Source: Piezodorus guildinii
Lineage: Eukaryota; Arthropoda; Insecta; Hemiptera; Pentatomidae
Assembly: GCA_023052935.1 (NCBI GenBank)
Contig: CM041292.1
Coordinates: 95,215,169-95,279,168 of the forward strand
DNA length: 64,000 nt
Direction of reading: 5' to 3'
Shown here: positions 13,316 to 26,939 of the stretch, one piece after another
Position numbering within the stretch: the stretch's first letter is position 1
Layout: each line of letters opens with the position of its first letter
Notes under the pieces: model-generated
The model's input: only the letters and a program-made list of their open reading frames with translations
What the model was told of the DNA's origin: nothing
Databases searched by the model: none
Program-made: the position numbers and the translations under genes

Positions 13316-15039
13316 GTCTAATTGATAAAGCAGAATATTATCAATTCTGATATTTCTGCAAAGGGGCGAACTTGGGGTATGGAGATCCTCCTGTGGCACA
13401 GGCAGCCTTTAAAAAGTGAGCATCCGAAATGATGGAAAAACTGTTGGCTTAGTGTGATCTAGGCCTAATCACCTCATTGTACGGCCGTTGTCCCACAAAC
13501 AGTACGAATCTCTAACATATATTTACCCAAGACCCTTCCGGGGTTGTAGATCTACATGCACTTTATTATTATTTTTTTTCCTGTACAGGTTATTTTATTT
13601 TTTTTCACTCGAATAGACATAATAGTAGTCAGTTGCATGGACAGATACAACTGCCAATTTTTTATTTTTTTTTTAAACTAAAAATAATATTAGAGATGAT
13701 ACTCGAGGTTGGAGATTAATTATTTATTATATATGTACGCGATTAAATAGACGGGATTTTTAAGCGGAGATTTATAATTTAAAATAAAAACCTCAATACA
13801 TTTATATCAATTTTGAAAGTACCGACACAAATTTTTGAAGTGTATCGTATGCCCACAAGGTAAATTCATACTCCATGAACTCCACAGGTGAGATTAAACC
13901 TGTAACATAGCAAAAGAACTGACAGCTACGTCAAAATAAAAAAATCAACTTTTTATCTTCAATACAGTAAAGATTTTGTATCATTACATTTTAAATTTAA
14001 GAATATTATATATTGGCCCTCATGCCAACCCATGCTATGTTTATCATATATAACTCATTTGCTGATTGTAACATATACAGGTGAAAATAAAAAAATATTA
14101 AGTTAAAAAAAAAAAAAAATTATATATTGGTGTATAAAATAAGTTCGTGGCTTTTTTTACTGACGATTTCAATGACCAAATTTTTTTTCTTTTCCATTTT
14201 GAGCAAGCGAAATACCACTTAAAGATAAGGAATCTCGGCTGAAAATGATAGATAAAATCACTCAAACTAATCCTTTTTTAAAATAGTAGAACAGAGAGAA
14301 GAAGTAAACTTAAAGATTGAAAATCGCTAAGAACTTAATTTTAACTCCATAATTTGAAATAAGAGCTATATAAAAAAATTAAAACATACACGTAAGTACT
14401 GAAATACATAAAATAATTAATTCCTAAAGACAGGAAAAATAAACTTAAATAAATAAACGTATTCATGCATCAGTCACTAACAGGGTATAATAAGGTTAAA
14501 ATTGCATTTCTAATAGAAATTTAATAAAATAAAGGAACATTGATCAACACATGGAATCATAAATTAATTTTTAATTTTTCGCAGAGACATTCGAAATACT
14601 CTCGTACACACTGGAGCTGCAGAAATGAAAGCATGAATGAATGAGTCCCTCAGGGCCAACAGCCCAATTGATCCTTAGCGGTCCTAGGTTACTTCAGGTA
14701 GCGGCTGCAAGGACAGCGATCTCACGTAATAATTATGACGTATAGCCAGCTCTCGACACGATCATATTATATAAATCACAATATAAACGAATATTTTGGA
14801 GTTTCTGACGATCCAACTTTTACTTACGGGAGGAAGAGGAAGAATAATTAACGAAAAATCCAATGGAAACCAATATATTTAAAACGCATATTATGGAATG
14901 TACATGAAGCTCTAATGACAAAAATAAAACCATAATAAACCTAAAAGAGGTATATGTTTATATAACGATAACGTGTAAAGTGTTAATACATAAATAAATG
15001 AACAATGAGTGTTCATAATTTAAGGTGAAGGTCAAGAAT

Positions 15040-15290
15040 TCAATAGTTAATTGGAGGTTGAAACCACTGTTTTTTTTTAATGCAATACGTTTCAGCAAAT
15101 AAGCCATCTTCAGGAGCAAAACAATTTTTATCTGTAAGGGTACAATTATAATTTATTTAAGAAACCCATTCTAAATATGCTCTCAGAATGTAAAACATTA
15201 CAAAAATACATAATCAAATAAAAATCGTTTAATTACATAAATTGTAATAATAATAAAATCTAATAAGCTTATATTATATGATTAGATCAA
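15040..15290 (-). repeat. Penelope-like 3' end fragment with hammerhead-like core
   Basis: A single-orientation fragment. On the minus strand bases 15086-15113 read CTGAAGA, TGGC-TTATTT-GCT, GAAA, CGTA. The flanks are AT-rich and non-coding, similar to the non-coding 3' ends of the PLE copies elsewhere in the window. No second arm was seen. Confidence 0.45.
15086..15113 (-). ncRNA. Hammerhead-ribozyme-like core
   Basis: The conserved CTGAAGA and GAAA boxes are intact. Stem II is three pairs with one G-U, closed by TTATTT. The palindromic ACGT stem III leads to a GTA cleavage triplet, allowed by the NUH rule. Stem I pairing is poor, so activity is doubtful. Confidence 0.45.
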
Positions 15291-15293
15291 CGT

Positions 15294-15296
<3 letters not shown>

Positions 15297-15364
<68 letters not shown>

Positions 15365-15384
15365 ATATATGTATTTATATATAA
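15297..15384. repeat. (TA)n(TG)n microsatellite
   Basis: About 38 bases of alternating TA are followed by about 26 bases of TG and degenerate TATG. Confidence 0.95.
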
Positions 15385-16262
15385 ATGAATCCCCTAGTGA
15401 CCGCATCACGCGTGAACAGCTTGACCGTTTTAGCTAATTCTTTTTTTGTAGTGTCTATAACAGTCAGAAAAAGAATCTTATGATACAAAAAAATTCCTTT
15501 GATAGATAGTTTTTTTTTTTTTTTTTTGTAAGGTAATAATATTCTCTCTATCTATGTATAAATAAATGTATAATAAATCGCCTTTTCTTTTGGTGATCGT
15601 ATCACGCTGAAACGGCTTGAACGATTTCCTTAATTCTTTTTTTGTTTTTATAACAGTCAGGAGAAAGATTCTTATGAAAGAAAACAGAGGAAAAGTTACT
15701 TTGGTGTGTAGTTTATATATATTTATATATATATATATATAATATATATATATATAATATATTTATATATTATATTATTTATGTTATAATAATATATGTA
15801 TATATATATATTATTATATTGTATTATATTTATTGTATATATATGTTTATATATTTATATATATATATATTATATATATTATGTATATATAATATATATA
15901 TGTTTATATATTATATAATTTTTTTTTTTTTTTTTTTTTTTCCAATTTTGCATGGTAATAATGATCTCTCTATCTTAAAATAAAAGGGAATCCCATTTTC
16001 CCTTGGTGATCGCATCACGTGTCAACAGCATGACCAATTTCGCGAATTTTTTTTTTATACGTTTATAACAGTCAGGAGAAGGATGATCTTATGAAATAAA
16101 AAAAGAGTAAAGTTACTTTATTAGTTTTTCTTATGTATCTCTTTATCTACATATATAAATATGAATCCCCTTTTTTTCTTGGTCACCGTAGCATTTATGA
16201 ACGTCTTGAACGATTTCTCTAGGACATAGTTAAGACAGGACATCGTCTGTCGGATCAGCTAG
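15385..16262 (+). mobile_element. Helitron-like tandem array
   Basis: Four related units begin near 15387, 15575, 15988 and 16162. Each has the order AATCSCCTTTT, then TTGGTGAYCGYATCACG, then AACRGCTTGAMCGATTT, then a T-run, then ATAACAGTCAGGAGAA. The array ends near 16262 with CTGTCGGATCAGCTAGT, which resembles a Helitron 3' terminus (CTAG before T, with a GC-rich hairpin just upstream). The units are separated by poly(T) and by a large imperfect AT-repeat block at 15706-15945. No Rep/helicase frame, so non-autonomous. Confidence 0.55.
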
Positions 16263-16574
16263 TTTTTGATAAAAAGTAATTTAATGTAATGGATGAAGTC
16301 AATATAACCAACCACATTCAACAATTTTAATGTCAGTTAACCATTAGCCAAAAAGTTTTTGGATTTTTTAACAAAATTGGTGAAGTTGTATAACAACTTG
16401 AATAAATAAACGACTAATAGAATTCATCAACTGATTAATTATAATTCTAACGAAACCGTGACTACCGAACACTTTACAGCTTCACTCACTGACAATAGGG
16501 TATTTCAATATTAATTAAAGTTATAATCAAAATTTAATAATTTATTAAAACACACAATTATCTCAAGGAGCAAA

Positions 16575-16675
16575 GGTTTCGAACACTGGAGAACGGCAGC
16601 ACTGAATCGGGCCGATTGGCGACGGCACATTCAGGAGGCCAAGACCCATCCAGGTTGTAGTGCCACGTAGATAGA
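16575..16675 (+). pseudogene. LINE ORF2 C-terminal tail
   Basis: The plus-strand frame reads EHWRTAALNRADWRRHIQEA, then KTHPG and a stop. This is the extreme C-terminus typical of one class of arthropod LINE ORF2 proteins (W....A.NR..WR..I.EAKTHPG). The same tail occurs at 41085-41160. The upstream part is missing. Confidence 0.65.
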
Positions 16676-18184
16676 TTAATCATAATTTAATGTTTTCGCG
16701 TATCAAGCAGGGCATCCTGAACATTACGAAAAATTTTATCTCTAGAAAGTTCTGCCAGACTGTTAGAACACAACCGTTGAAAGACTTCGAATAATCGAAA
16801 TTAAGAATGTATTTAAAATGAAGAATGATTAAATATGAACTGCATGAATTTTAATTTATTACCAATAAAAAAAAAATTAAATATAGTTTCATGAAATCTA
16901 AAGAAATTTCGAATTATCAATGAGACGTCGTTGATCCAGATTGATCATCGAGCATTTACGCTACCAAGTGATGCATGCTAACAACGGGACATGTAAAAAG
17001 TGTTTCTGCTTATAGATAAATTTAAGTCTTCACTAAACACCAATCAACCCTCCTAATCAACTAACATAAGAAACTCATCTATCCAATTAAATCGATTATA
17101 TATAGATTTAATATATGTACCTATCTAAGCATAACTATCGAATTCCTTCCGTATCTCGACGGGTCGTAAAATTTGATGTTTTCCTAATTATGAAAATAAG
17201 AAAACAACCTATATTTTACATGCTTGGAGATAAATATGCTTATATCCTGTTTTTATAACCTCATTCTTATGCAAAGCCTTTAGTCTCTAATAGTTAAAAT
17301 AATAAATAAAATATCTTCACATAATCTAAGCTATGTAGATTTTGTAAGTAATTAAGTTCTTGAGAAGATGGATTAAGGCTAAGTATTTTTTTTTATTATT
17401 TATAGTAATTTACAACTGTATTAAACAAATACAATGAGTATATGTGTAGTAAGAATAAATGTCTCATGAAAGAGCTACCATTGATAGCTCTTCATTTTAA
17501 GTAATTTTCAACGGCAAAATAACAAATATTTAATCTTGAATACGATTTTCGCTTGTTATTTTAGGTTCCAAAGATTCAAATTTCTCCTATATCAGTAAAA
17601 TATCAGTTTCAGCTACTATCAATAAAGTTAGTTCAATTGTAAATGTTGCAATTTCATTCTAGTTCCTCAGAAAATGTAACAATGTTAGAAAATTACTAAG
17701 CTAAAGGTTGTGATTGTGCAATAGTAGGCAGCTGTCAGCAAACATATGCAGTCATGTCACTTAGGATGTTAAATTTGCCTATGTAGAGTAGGTGAATATA
17801 TTTAAAAGCCAAGGATTCACAAACATTTAAGGATTTTAATTGTTTACAATTATATTGTAAAAAGAACTAGAATTAAATTTCAGAGCATTATTTTTTTCTA
17901 ATGACTGTTCCTACAATAAAACATCTGAGCACAGATTCAGATTCACAGGCATTCTTGAATTTTATTAGTAGGATGAATAAAATTTAATAAAGAATAATTT
18001 TATTTAACATAAAAACCATTTTCAAGTGTATTTTTTGTTGACAAACACTCACTAAGCCTGCCTAGCCCGTACTAGCTCGCTATACATCCTCTAATATGCA
18101 CGTGCACCACAATGAGGTAAAATGGACGAATAAAATCACCAAAAAAACAACAGGTTGTCATTTACACACAGGAACAAGCCATAA

Positions 18185-18680
18185 GTGGCAGATAGTATGC
18201 GATATCCACCACTAATACAGATAACCTTCGCAAATGTGTACATATGTTCAACTCGGAAAAAGAGAGAGAGGGAGAGAGCTGGCTCGGGAAGAACAGTTAG
18301 AACCGCGGGGAGAAACGTGAGGGGGGCGGCTGAGATGAAAAGCATTACGTGGCAGGCGGCCACCTGTTCGCCAAATATGCACTTTCTGGAAGTTCGGCGG
18401 GGCCAAGTCTAGGGGTTCTGCCCTTCTGGCCTGACCCCATAATACTTTTGGTTCCTAGTCGCTATCCGAAGCAGGTCCTCTCGAATCCGACTCTCCTTTA
18501 GGAGTATTTACCACCCTCAGCCTCATTTCCAGGGGTGTCACCCATTCAGTCTTGCGATGGGTCCATCCTCTGGCTTTTCCAGCCATCAGGTGCGTGGGAG
18601 GGTCAAGGATCTCCCAGCTGACGTCACGGTCAGCTTAACGTCTGCAGCGGAAGCCGGCGCTATCTGTGCTTCGCCCACGT
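18185..18680. other. GC-rich island, unassigned
   Basis: Roughly 500 bases at near-even GC content in otherwise very AT-rich DNA, with a GAGAGAGAGGGAGAGAG run at 18262. Open reading stretches exist on both strands (about 75 codons each) but match nothing I recognise. It could be a CpG-type regulatory island, a transposon 5' end or a gene fragment. The base composition is the only firm observation. Confidence 0.35.
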
Positions 18681-19015
18681 AACTATTGCTTCCTTATTAG
18701 CGAGTGAATTCCATCTTTCCGATGTAAAACAAGTTCTTCAATGTTACCACCAAGTCTGAAAAAATAATTCAGACAACTCCGGAAAACTGAAATTACATAA
18801 GATAGCTACAAATCGTTCAAATTATAATAGTTGAGGAATAAAGATTTTCTTTAAGGAGTTTTGAATTGTTGACATAAAACGTTTATTCGAGAAAAAGAAT
18901 TAATATTATAAATATATATATATATATATATTTATATGTAAAATCAAATTTATACAATATTATCAAAATATTATTGTAAATCGAAAAAAGTAATAACATT
19001 AGTTATGAGCTTAAA

Positions 19016-19208
19016 TGGTAAAGTTAATTTTTCTAGGAATGAGAGTTTTTCACATTCTGGGTGTCATTCGTTTATTTGTACACGTTGGAGTTGTTTATTC
19101 ATTAACCGAAAGAGAAACACTTTATGACATTTTTCCCCCTTCAAGCATAAACGAACGACCATCCAGAATGTGAAAAAACTCTCATTTCTAGAAAAAATGA
19201 CTATACCA
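19016..19208. repeat. Inverted repeat, MITE-like hairpin
   Basis: Left arm 19016-19073 and right arm 19150-19208 are inverse copies, with matching GAATGAGAGTTTTTCACATT and AATGTGAAAAAACTCTCATT blocks. The spacer is about 75 bases. It could fold into a long hairpin. No terminal motif of a known superfamily is obvious. Confidence 0.75.
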
Positions 19209-22200
19209 TTTTGCTATATGAGCACGGAGTTAAGAAGTGCAAAATAAACGTATTCCAAAATTATTTATTAATTACAATTAGGTTTATAGTGAAATCCATT
19301 ATTATAAAAAATTAGGCTAGCACAGAATATTACTTCGAGGTTAACAGTTAGTTCTTATTTCTTAAAACACAATACTTTTTTATTTGGATGTTAATCATAG
19401 AAAATTCGTTACAGTGTTATAATCAGAGTTTATATATGTTATGGTAAAAAAATATATATATAAATAAAAAGAAGAGATTGTTCCGAATAATACATTCATA
19501 GAAAATCCATTTGTACCAGTTGTTTGCAAACAGTTACGAAATCAATGATTTAAAAAAAAAAAATAGAGAACTAAAAATCAGAAAAATATGACAATTAAAA
19601 AAACAAAAACTATAGCATTTAAGGATATATTTTTTTAAAGTCTAAATTTACAATGTTCCATGACATTCTATTTAGTTTTAAACTTTTTAGGCCACATCTT
19701 ACATTTTAATGTACAACTACACCTGTCAGAGCATAGTTAACTAACAAGTTAAGATTTACACGATATCAGATAATACAAACTTTTGTATAAAAAATATTTA
19801 ATTAGGTTAACATTTTTCGAAACAAGAAGTAAAAAGGGTAGGCCGCGACTTACCTACTTCGTTCAAGGCGCTATTGAAACGTCATTTAATAGACCAATGA
19901 TTTGAAAAATACATAAATTATTACAACGAGATATACTCTTATATTAAATAAATGACAAGAATTTCATAAGCGGATAAAATGGCTAATATCAATACAAAAT
20001 GGGCGGAGGTTTTCTCATAATCAAAATAATAAATAAATTCAATTGCCTACAGGATTTTTTTTTTTCATTTCCCGTAGAAAAAATACAACAAACGTGTAAT
20101 ATTTTTCAAACGTGGAGTATTCAGCTAATATAAAGCAAAACTAATGATAGTAAAATAGTAACATTGCAGATTAAATAAATAAATCAATGTATTTCAAAAT
20201 ATAAACAAATAAATAAAAAATATAACGCAGATAATAAATTTTAAAAAGCTGTAATATAAAACAGAAAAATATATATGAAATATTTGAGGAGAGTCACAGA
20301 GAAGCTTTCAACAATTATTACATCGCGTTTCTCCTCGTTCACAGCGATTGCAACACAGCACCACATGTGGCCCTCTGGTCAAAATAACTTCTTTACGTAT
20401 ATCAAAATAAGTCCGTGACATTCAAAATAATATACGACAATGTAATTAATTAATAAATGTAGTGAAAACGCAATAATATTTAAGATTTTTTTAAATATAA
20501 TAATAAATAATACAAAGATAAATTATAAATTTCTAGACATCCAGACATTTTTACTAAAATTATGTCCGTTTTTATGAGCTACAAAAATAATTTATTTTTA
20601 ATATGTTTTTCTGATGAATTGAGAAAAGCAAAACATACTCAATTAAATGCATTTTAAAAATTAAAAAGAAAAAAAAAATTGTAACCCGTTAATCTAAAGT
20701 GAAACGAAGCCTATGTCAACGATGAATATAATTCATATGAATTGATTGCTTACGAAAGGAGCGACCATATGGCTAAACCCAAACAGCTGTAATTTTAGAA
20801 AATCACAAATGCTTGTACCGCAGGCGATATGGGTTCAACTTTAACTTCAAACCTCAATCATATGTTAACCTGTCAAAGATTTAAATGAACGATTACCTTC
20901 AAATTTCCAAAAAGTATTACAAGATTCTCATGAATTTATGATCTCGTTATAAAACTATTTTTTCCATAAGTTCTCTGCTTTTCGATCAAGGCAAAAAAAT
21001 AATCCAATTTGAATTTGATTTTATTTGAACACACAAAAAGGCCTTATCAATTTTTAAAAAACAAGTAAATGAGCTATAAAGATAAAAATTACTTCAAACA
21101 CAGCTGAGGAGAAACTAACCAAACCCTATGAAATCCTATATATCACTCGATAAATTATAAAAAAATATTGTCAAACAAATCAACGATAATAGTAATAAGT
21201 TTAAATAGGCAAACCCAAGTTATCCTCAATTTCCCAAGAAGCAAAATAAATGTAAGATAACTTAAGCGCGGAAGATTTCAGCAAATGTCAATTTTTTTTA
21301 GTCAAATAAAATCATTATAGCTCAGCAATATAGCGGGACAAGACTAAATCTGAACAATATTGTTTTTATTTTCTTAAGCAACACACTCAATAATATACAA
21401 TAGTTAAAATTTAATTTATTTCCTAATAATAAAACAGATAAAATATGAAAAAGCTGGTTTTTTTTCGGGAAAATTGTCCTCTATATTTTTCCAAATTTTT
21501 GCATAATATGAAAGGATAATAAATATAATAATTTCTACTAATTATGTATTTTTAAATAATTTCATAATAAAAAAATAATTTAGATACTAATTAATAATAT
21601 ATATATATATATTTTTTTTAATATTTACTCCTATTTTATTTTTCTCATAGATAATATATTTATATTTGTATGCAAATATAATTGGAATAGACACGAAAAC
21701 ATTACTGAAAGTAGTTCTTGAATTAATACAATTTAAAATTAGTTTACTTACTTAATAACTTTCCCTCTAGATCTTAAGAATTTAAGAAATACAAAGATAT
21801 TATTATTTATGTAAAAACTCTTTAAAAATTTAGACGAAAAGTACAATAATTCTGGTGTATAATTATGGATTAAAAGATAATTTGATACTTCAAAGTATAA
21901 TTCAGGGAATCAATTAATATGGTATCGTTGGATTATTTTTTAGTATTAATTAAGAAAAGTACCAAATAATAAATAGTACATAGTTAAGGACGATTTATAA
22001 AACTTAGAAAATATTCCGATAAGTATCGCGTCTGAAAATAATAATTTTTAAAAAATAGAAAAATCTATAAAAATTATTTGTTTTTTTCATTGAAGATAAA
22101 ATAATATAAGCATTTTATCTTTGGTAATACTGGTCTAAAGTTTGAAATTTAATTAAATCAACAACAAGTAATTATATATTATTGATAAGAAAATATAAAC

Positions 22201-23944
22201 CATATTTAATAATTATAAATAACAATGAAAATTATGAGGAAATCATTTAAGCTTATCTACTTCTTCGGTTAGTCATGCTGATTAGTAAGATAATAATTTA
22301 TTAAAGACGGAAATAATCTTTTTTCACCGATTAAATGATAAAATACTATTTAAGATAAAATAATAAAACCCGGCTCAATAATAACAGAAAATGTAAACTA
22401 AAATGTATTTCTAAAAATGTTTGAGCGAGGAGTGAAGTGTGTGAAGAATATCTTTTTTGAGAATGAAATCAGGAAAACGATTTTGGGAGATTTCTGTGGT
22501 ATACATGCTTATACTGGTATTATTTTGTTATGAATAAACCATTCATTCATTGATTTTAAAAAAACAAATATTTTAAATGTTTTATAAAAAAATAAATAGA
22601 AAGTTGTTTAATAATTTACTAAGCTATACAAATAAAACTTTTAAAAGAGTATTAGCAAGTATAGATTTAATTTTCTTAGCCAGCAATTAATAATAATTTG
22701 CTGTAGACAAAAATAATATTTGAACTACAACCGGTTAAAATATGCACACACTCTATTTTTTTTATCTAGTTTATGGGAAATACGTACATCAGTTTCACGG
22801 AACTCTTGCAAATAACTATTCTCAGTAACAAGATATTACAATCACTTTATTTTGGGTCATTAACTTCCGTTTTCAATAATGAAAAACCCTCAAAAATGAA
22901 ATGGAAGCTGAAATAATCTATTTCACTTCACTAACAAGAGATACAAATCTCTGTCCAAAAAAAAAAAGTATCCCATTATGAAAGGACATAAAACCACGAA
23001 ATGGGACGCTTGCAACCATCAAATCAAACTTACTTTTATAAAAAAACTTACCTGTTTACTCTTAATTAAATATATAAATATTCTATCTAAATTTAAAAAT
23101 AAACTTTATACAAAAGAAAAATAGTTAAAACGTAAAAATATAATTATTTAACGAATTGCCAAGAAAATCTGTAAGTTAACATCCTCCAACAATTGTATAT
23201 ATGTACATACATATAATCTAAGAGTGAAAACATAATAATTTATAACAACACAAGATTGGTTCCACAATTAACAATATAATAATAATTAGAATTCATTATT
23301 CATCGGAAAGATAATTTGCTGAGAATTAATTTTCTTTCGTCATTTTGAACTTAACTTATAAAAATAACAGCTCGAATTCAGTGAATAACTAAAGATAAAC
23401 AATCTATCTGAGTTCTAAATACATTTATCTGAAACACTACTTTTTTTAAAACCTTTATTAAGATGACTCTACTCAGTATAAAATTATTACAAATCATGGT
23501 TGGTTATTTGATAACATAAATTTTATGATAAAGAATAATAAATTAACTTAGGCAAAAAGTATAATTCGTGTTTTTAAAGATTCATAAACATTTTACAAAG
23601 AGCAGCTAACTAAAAATAATAAAAAAATGAAAATTGTTAAGTCATTATCAAAGGGAAAAAAACAACATAGTTGTGAGGATTTAATAATTTTTTATTTTTA
23701 TTGAAAGTATTATTGTTAAAGAATAAAACGATTAAGATACATACATAATGAAAATTGCCCTTTGAATATACCTCTTAATCAAAAAGTGACAAATAAAAAA
23801 TATTAATAAAATAGACAATCGCTTCCAAATCTAAACCACAAAATAATAAAGAAGGATTTTTTTTTATTTATGAATAAATTTAAATTCCAATAAGTATAGT
23901 AAATAATAAATATATAAAAATCCCGATATCACCAAATACTGCCT

Positions 23945-24160
23945 ACACAGATTCGTCCAATGATCACCGTTCAAACCCAAGCCCCCGAGATCAGACTGCA
24001 CAATCCTCCCATCGACGCTTCGGCCTGCCTTGGTTCAGCAAAAACCAATTTTTTCGGAATTCGTTCTTCATTGAACCCAATAACTTTATACGCCGAATTT
24101 GAGTCTTCGCGATGCTATCAACTCAATTGTATCCACAGGGCACAAGCACCGCAATAGTAG
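23945..24160 (-). pseudogene. LINE ORF2 C-terminal fragment
   Basis: The minus strand gives, across frame changes, ERIPKKLVFAEPRQ, then GRSVDGRIVQSDLGGLGLNG, then DHWTNLCRQ. This is the R.P....G..RPK.RW.D.V..DL..LG....W...A.DR style of LINE C-termini. The stretch is GC-richer than its surroundings and contains stops. Confidence 0.55.
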
Positions 24161-24550
24161 GTAAAGTAAATAGATGAATATAGGAAGTAAATTACAAAGG
24201 GCAAATAATATAAACCGACAAATTGACAATGCTGCCTTTTTTAAATTAAAATTTCTATGAATTTAAAGTTATCAATTTTTATTTCAATTACAAAAATATT
24301 ATTAATAAAAAATAATTGTACGGTTTGTCAAAAAGTTCTTCGAATTCACGTATGATAATTAACTAACACCACTGTTCTATGGTGAAACAGACTAGTAGAA
24401 TATAACATCACGCTAAGGAAATTGAAATAGACCTTAAAAGTAAGTTGAGAACTACATGCCAAGTGTTCCCTTGTCCCAGCCAACAGTAATTATAATTAAG
24501 CTATATCACTGCATTTCAGCTAATATTATGGACTGACCCAACTCAAATAA

Positions 24551-24622
24551 ATATTCAATATATATACATATATATATATATATATTTATTATATATATTT
24601 TTTTTTTTTTTTTTTTTTTTTT
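24551..24622. repeat. (TA)n and poly(T) tract
   Basis: About 45 bases of alternating TA followed by a run of more than 20 T residues. Confidence 0.9.
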
Positions 24623-26939
24623 ATTGAGTAATATTGCATTCAGTCCCATACGGGACAATGGTAACTGTGATAAGGAAGTAAATATAAACTTCAAAAATAT
24701 TAAATATAAATTATAAGTATACATACATATATTATTTGCATAATATCGATAATATATTTATTCGATAAGAACATCAATTCGTAAATTGACATACGTCCAA
24801 CAATCCTAGGGGTAGGGCACAACAGTTCAACAGAAGCCGCATCATACGTACATAAATATACAATTAATATGTAATTAAGAGAAATAAACACACGTTAATT
24901 CCTCTCAAGTCAAGTTAGTTGCGCGACTATTTCACGCAAAAAAAAACAGACATTTATGATTTACAAAATAACTCTTAAAAATCTGTTTTATATTTTTTGA
25001 ATTTTTCAAATTTCACTGAGTGTCATAAGTCCCATGTTAAAAATCGTCGTTTTAAATGACATTCACAAAAAAATTATATTTCAGGAAATTTGTTAATACT
25101 TAAATAAAACTAGGTAATGACAGAATCAGCTTTAGAAACAAAGAAAAAACATATTGCATTATTAATTATACATATTATATATAAAGAATTTGGTTTTGAA
25201 TATTTTTGGTAAATACGGCAAAAGTAAAAAAATATTAAAATAAATTCATAAACAATGTGGAATTTTTTTTTGTCATTATATGAATGCTAAATTATTTAAT
25301 AAAGTTCATAACATAAAACTATGTATATGAAAAAAAAATCCACGATTCAATTATAATTATTTCAAATTTCTTATCAATACATTTTTTTTTTCTTCATAAA
25401 AATGCCATTAACTGACGGAGACATTAAAAGATACACTACAGATAAGTATTTTTATGTACGACTCAAAACAATAAATAACAATCACGTTTGAATTTAAATG
25501 AGATTTTACAAGCCGAAAAAAACTCATGAATTCCGTTGAAGAAACTAAAAATAAAAATAGCTATAAAAATCAATACTGATTCATTTAAGGGTCAGAGCAA
25601 ATTAGATAGAACTTCATTAAGAAAGAAAGAAGGTAATTTATTCCCGATCAATATTTTTATCTCTATCAATGTGAAAGCTCATCAATGAGATTTTATAAAA
25701 ATAAATAACATTAAAACATAAAAAGGATAATTTAAGGAATTTTATTTATTAAAATATACAATTTAAACAAAGAAAATAAGTAACTAACATACGGAGTACT
25801 TCTTTTAAAAAAATGTATTGGCCTAAAAAAGATGTCCTCATGTTAATTCAAAGAAGAAAATGGTATAAACAACAAACATAAAGGAGCATCTGTACATTAA
25901 AAATGGCTACATGAGTATAATTTCAAATACTCAGGAAATTCAGTTAAAGAACAAATTTTATTCATCCAACAGAAAATAACCAAAAACCATTTAGTGAGAA
26001 TTTCAGAACATGGCATAAACTGGAAGAACGTAAATATGAAGTGGGGATAAGACTGCTTGGCTACTGGAACAGATGGTCTAAGTCACGACTTTCTTATCAG
26101 CAGACAAAGATAAGCCACTCTGATAAAGATTCATCCCGCCTGCACAGCCACAACATAAATAAAAGAATTTAAAGTATGTAGTACACAAAAAAACAAATAC
26201 ATTTCAACGACCAAAAATTAAAATAAATTTCTGATTTAAATGAAGTAGAGCAATATATATAAAAAAGGATAAAAAGTGCTATCAAGATCTAAACATAACT
26301 ATTCGTCCTAGCCATGTCATGCGAATTATAATTTCTTTAGATAAAATAATTACTAACACAAAACTTTAAACAACACAATCCTTAACTTGAAACATCAAAG
26401 AGTGAATAAAAATTTCAAATACTCAAAACTTGTAATAATTGGTACTTAAAAGTTCTCATAATTATATATTTTTTAAACACGGTAATCTTTGAATGTGCAA
26501 AAATAAAACGTTAGGAGTTGAGATGGTATTACATACGAATGGTAGAAAATTGGCGATCAAAGAGTTTTTTTTTTTAGATCTAAAGGAGCAATAAAAATGA
26601 ATAAATTTGTATGGACAAAACAACTGGAAACAATTCTTATATCTCTTGGCCTTAAAAGATTGAAATCGACTAAAACAATAATTAATTTCTAAAATATTAT
26701 AGTTCAATTTTGGTAGAATTAACATAAACTTTGAAATGTTCTTATTACAAATGATAACATTCACAGAAATCAGGATAGCGAAACCAAAATAAAATAAACA
26801 TCAAATTTGTATGTAGCGATGCTAAAAATCACCAATAAAAACAGTTAACAGAAGAAAAAGATAATTAGTTAGTTTGTAAACACTGCAATAGCTAATATCA
26901 AAGATAAGGGGAGGTTACACATGATCAGGGTTATGTTAC

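Larger units (their letters stand above)
1..26939 (-). other. Probable SRF intron 1; no coding exon recognised
   Basis: The first SRF coding exon ends at 26940 with a GT donor, so the sequence to its left is intronic unless a small exon was missed. I looked on the minus strand for the highly conserved second half of the MADS domain and did not find it. The remaining exons are therefore probably beyond base 1, which makes the intron longer than 26.9 kb. The interval is AT-rich, with stop codons in all frames, and holds the repeats listed separately. Stretches where I see nothing specific are 1-958, 1560-2100, 3030-4940, 5870-8100, 9270-10930, 11880-12690, 13320-15040, 16690-18180, 19210-23940 and 24630-26939. 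A short open minus-strand stretch at 5529-5800 is unassigned. Confidence 0.5.

Noticed and set aside
18215..18250. Minus-strand peptide resembling the VYTFA segment of SRF exon 2
   Set aside because: Only about six residues match by chance (HMYTFAK). The flanking residues do not follow the almost invariant MADS domain, and no splice sites or neighbouring MADS sequence are present.
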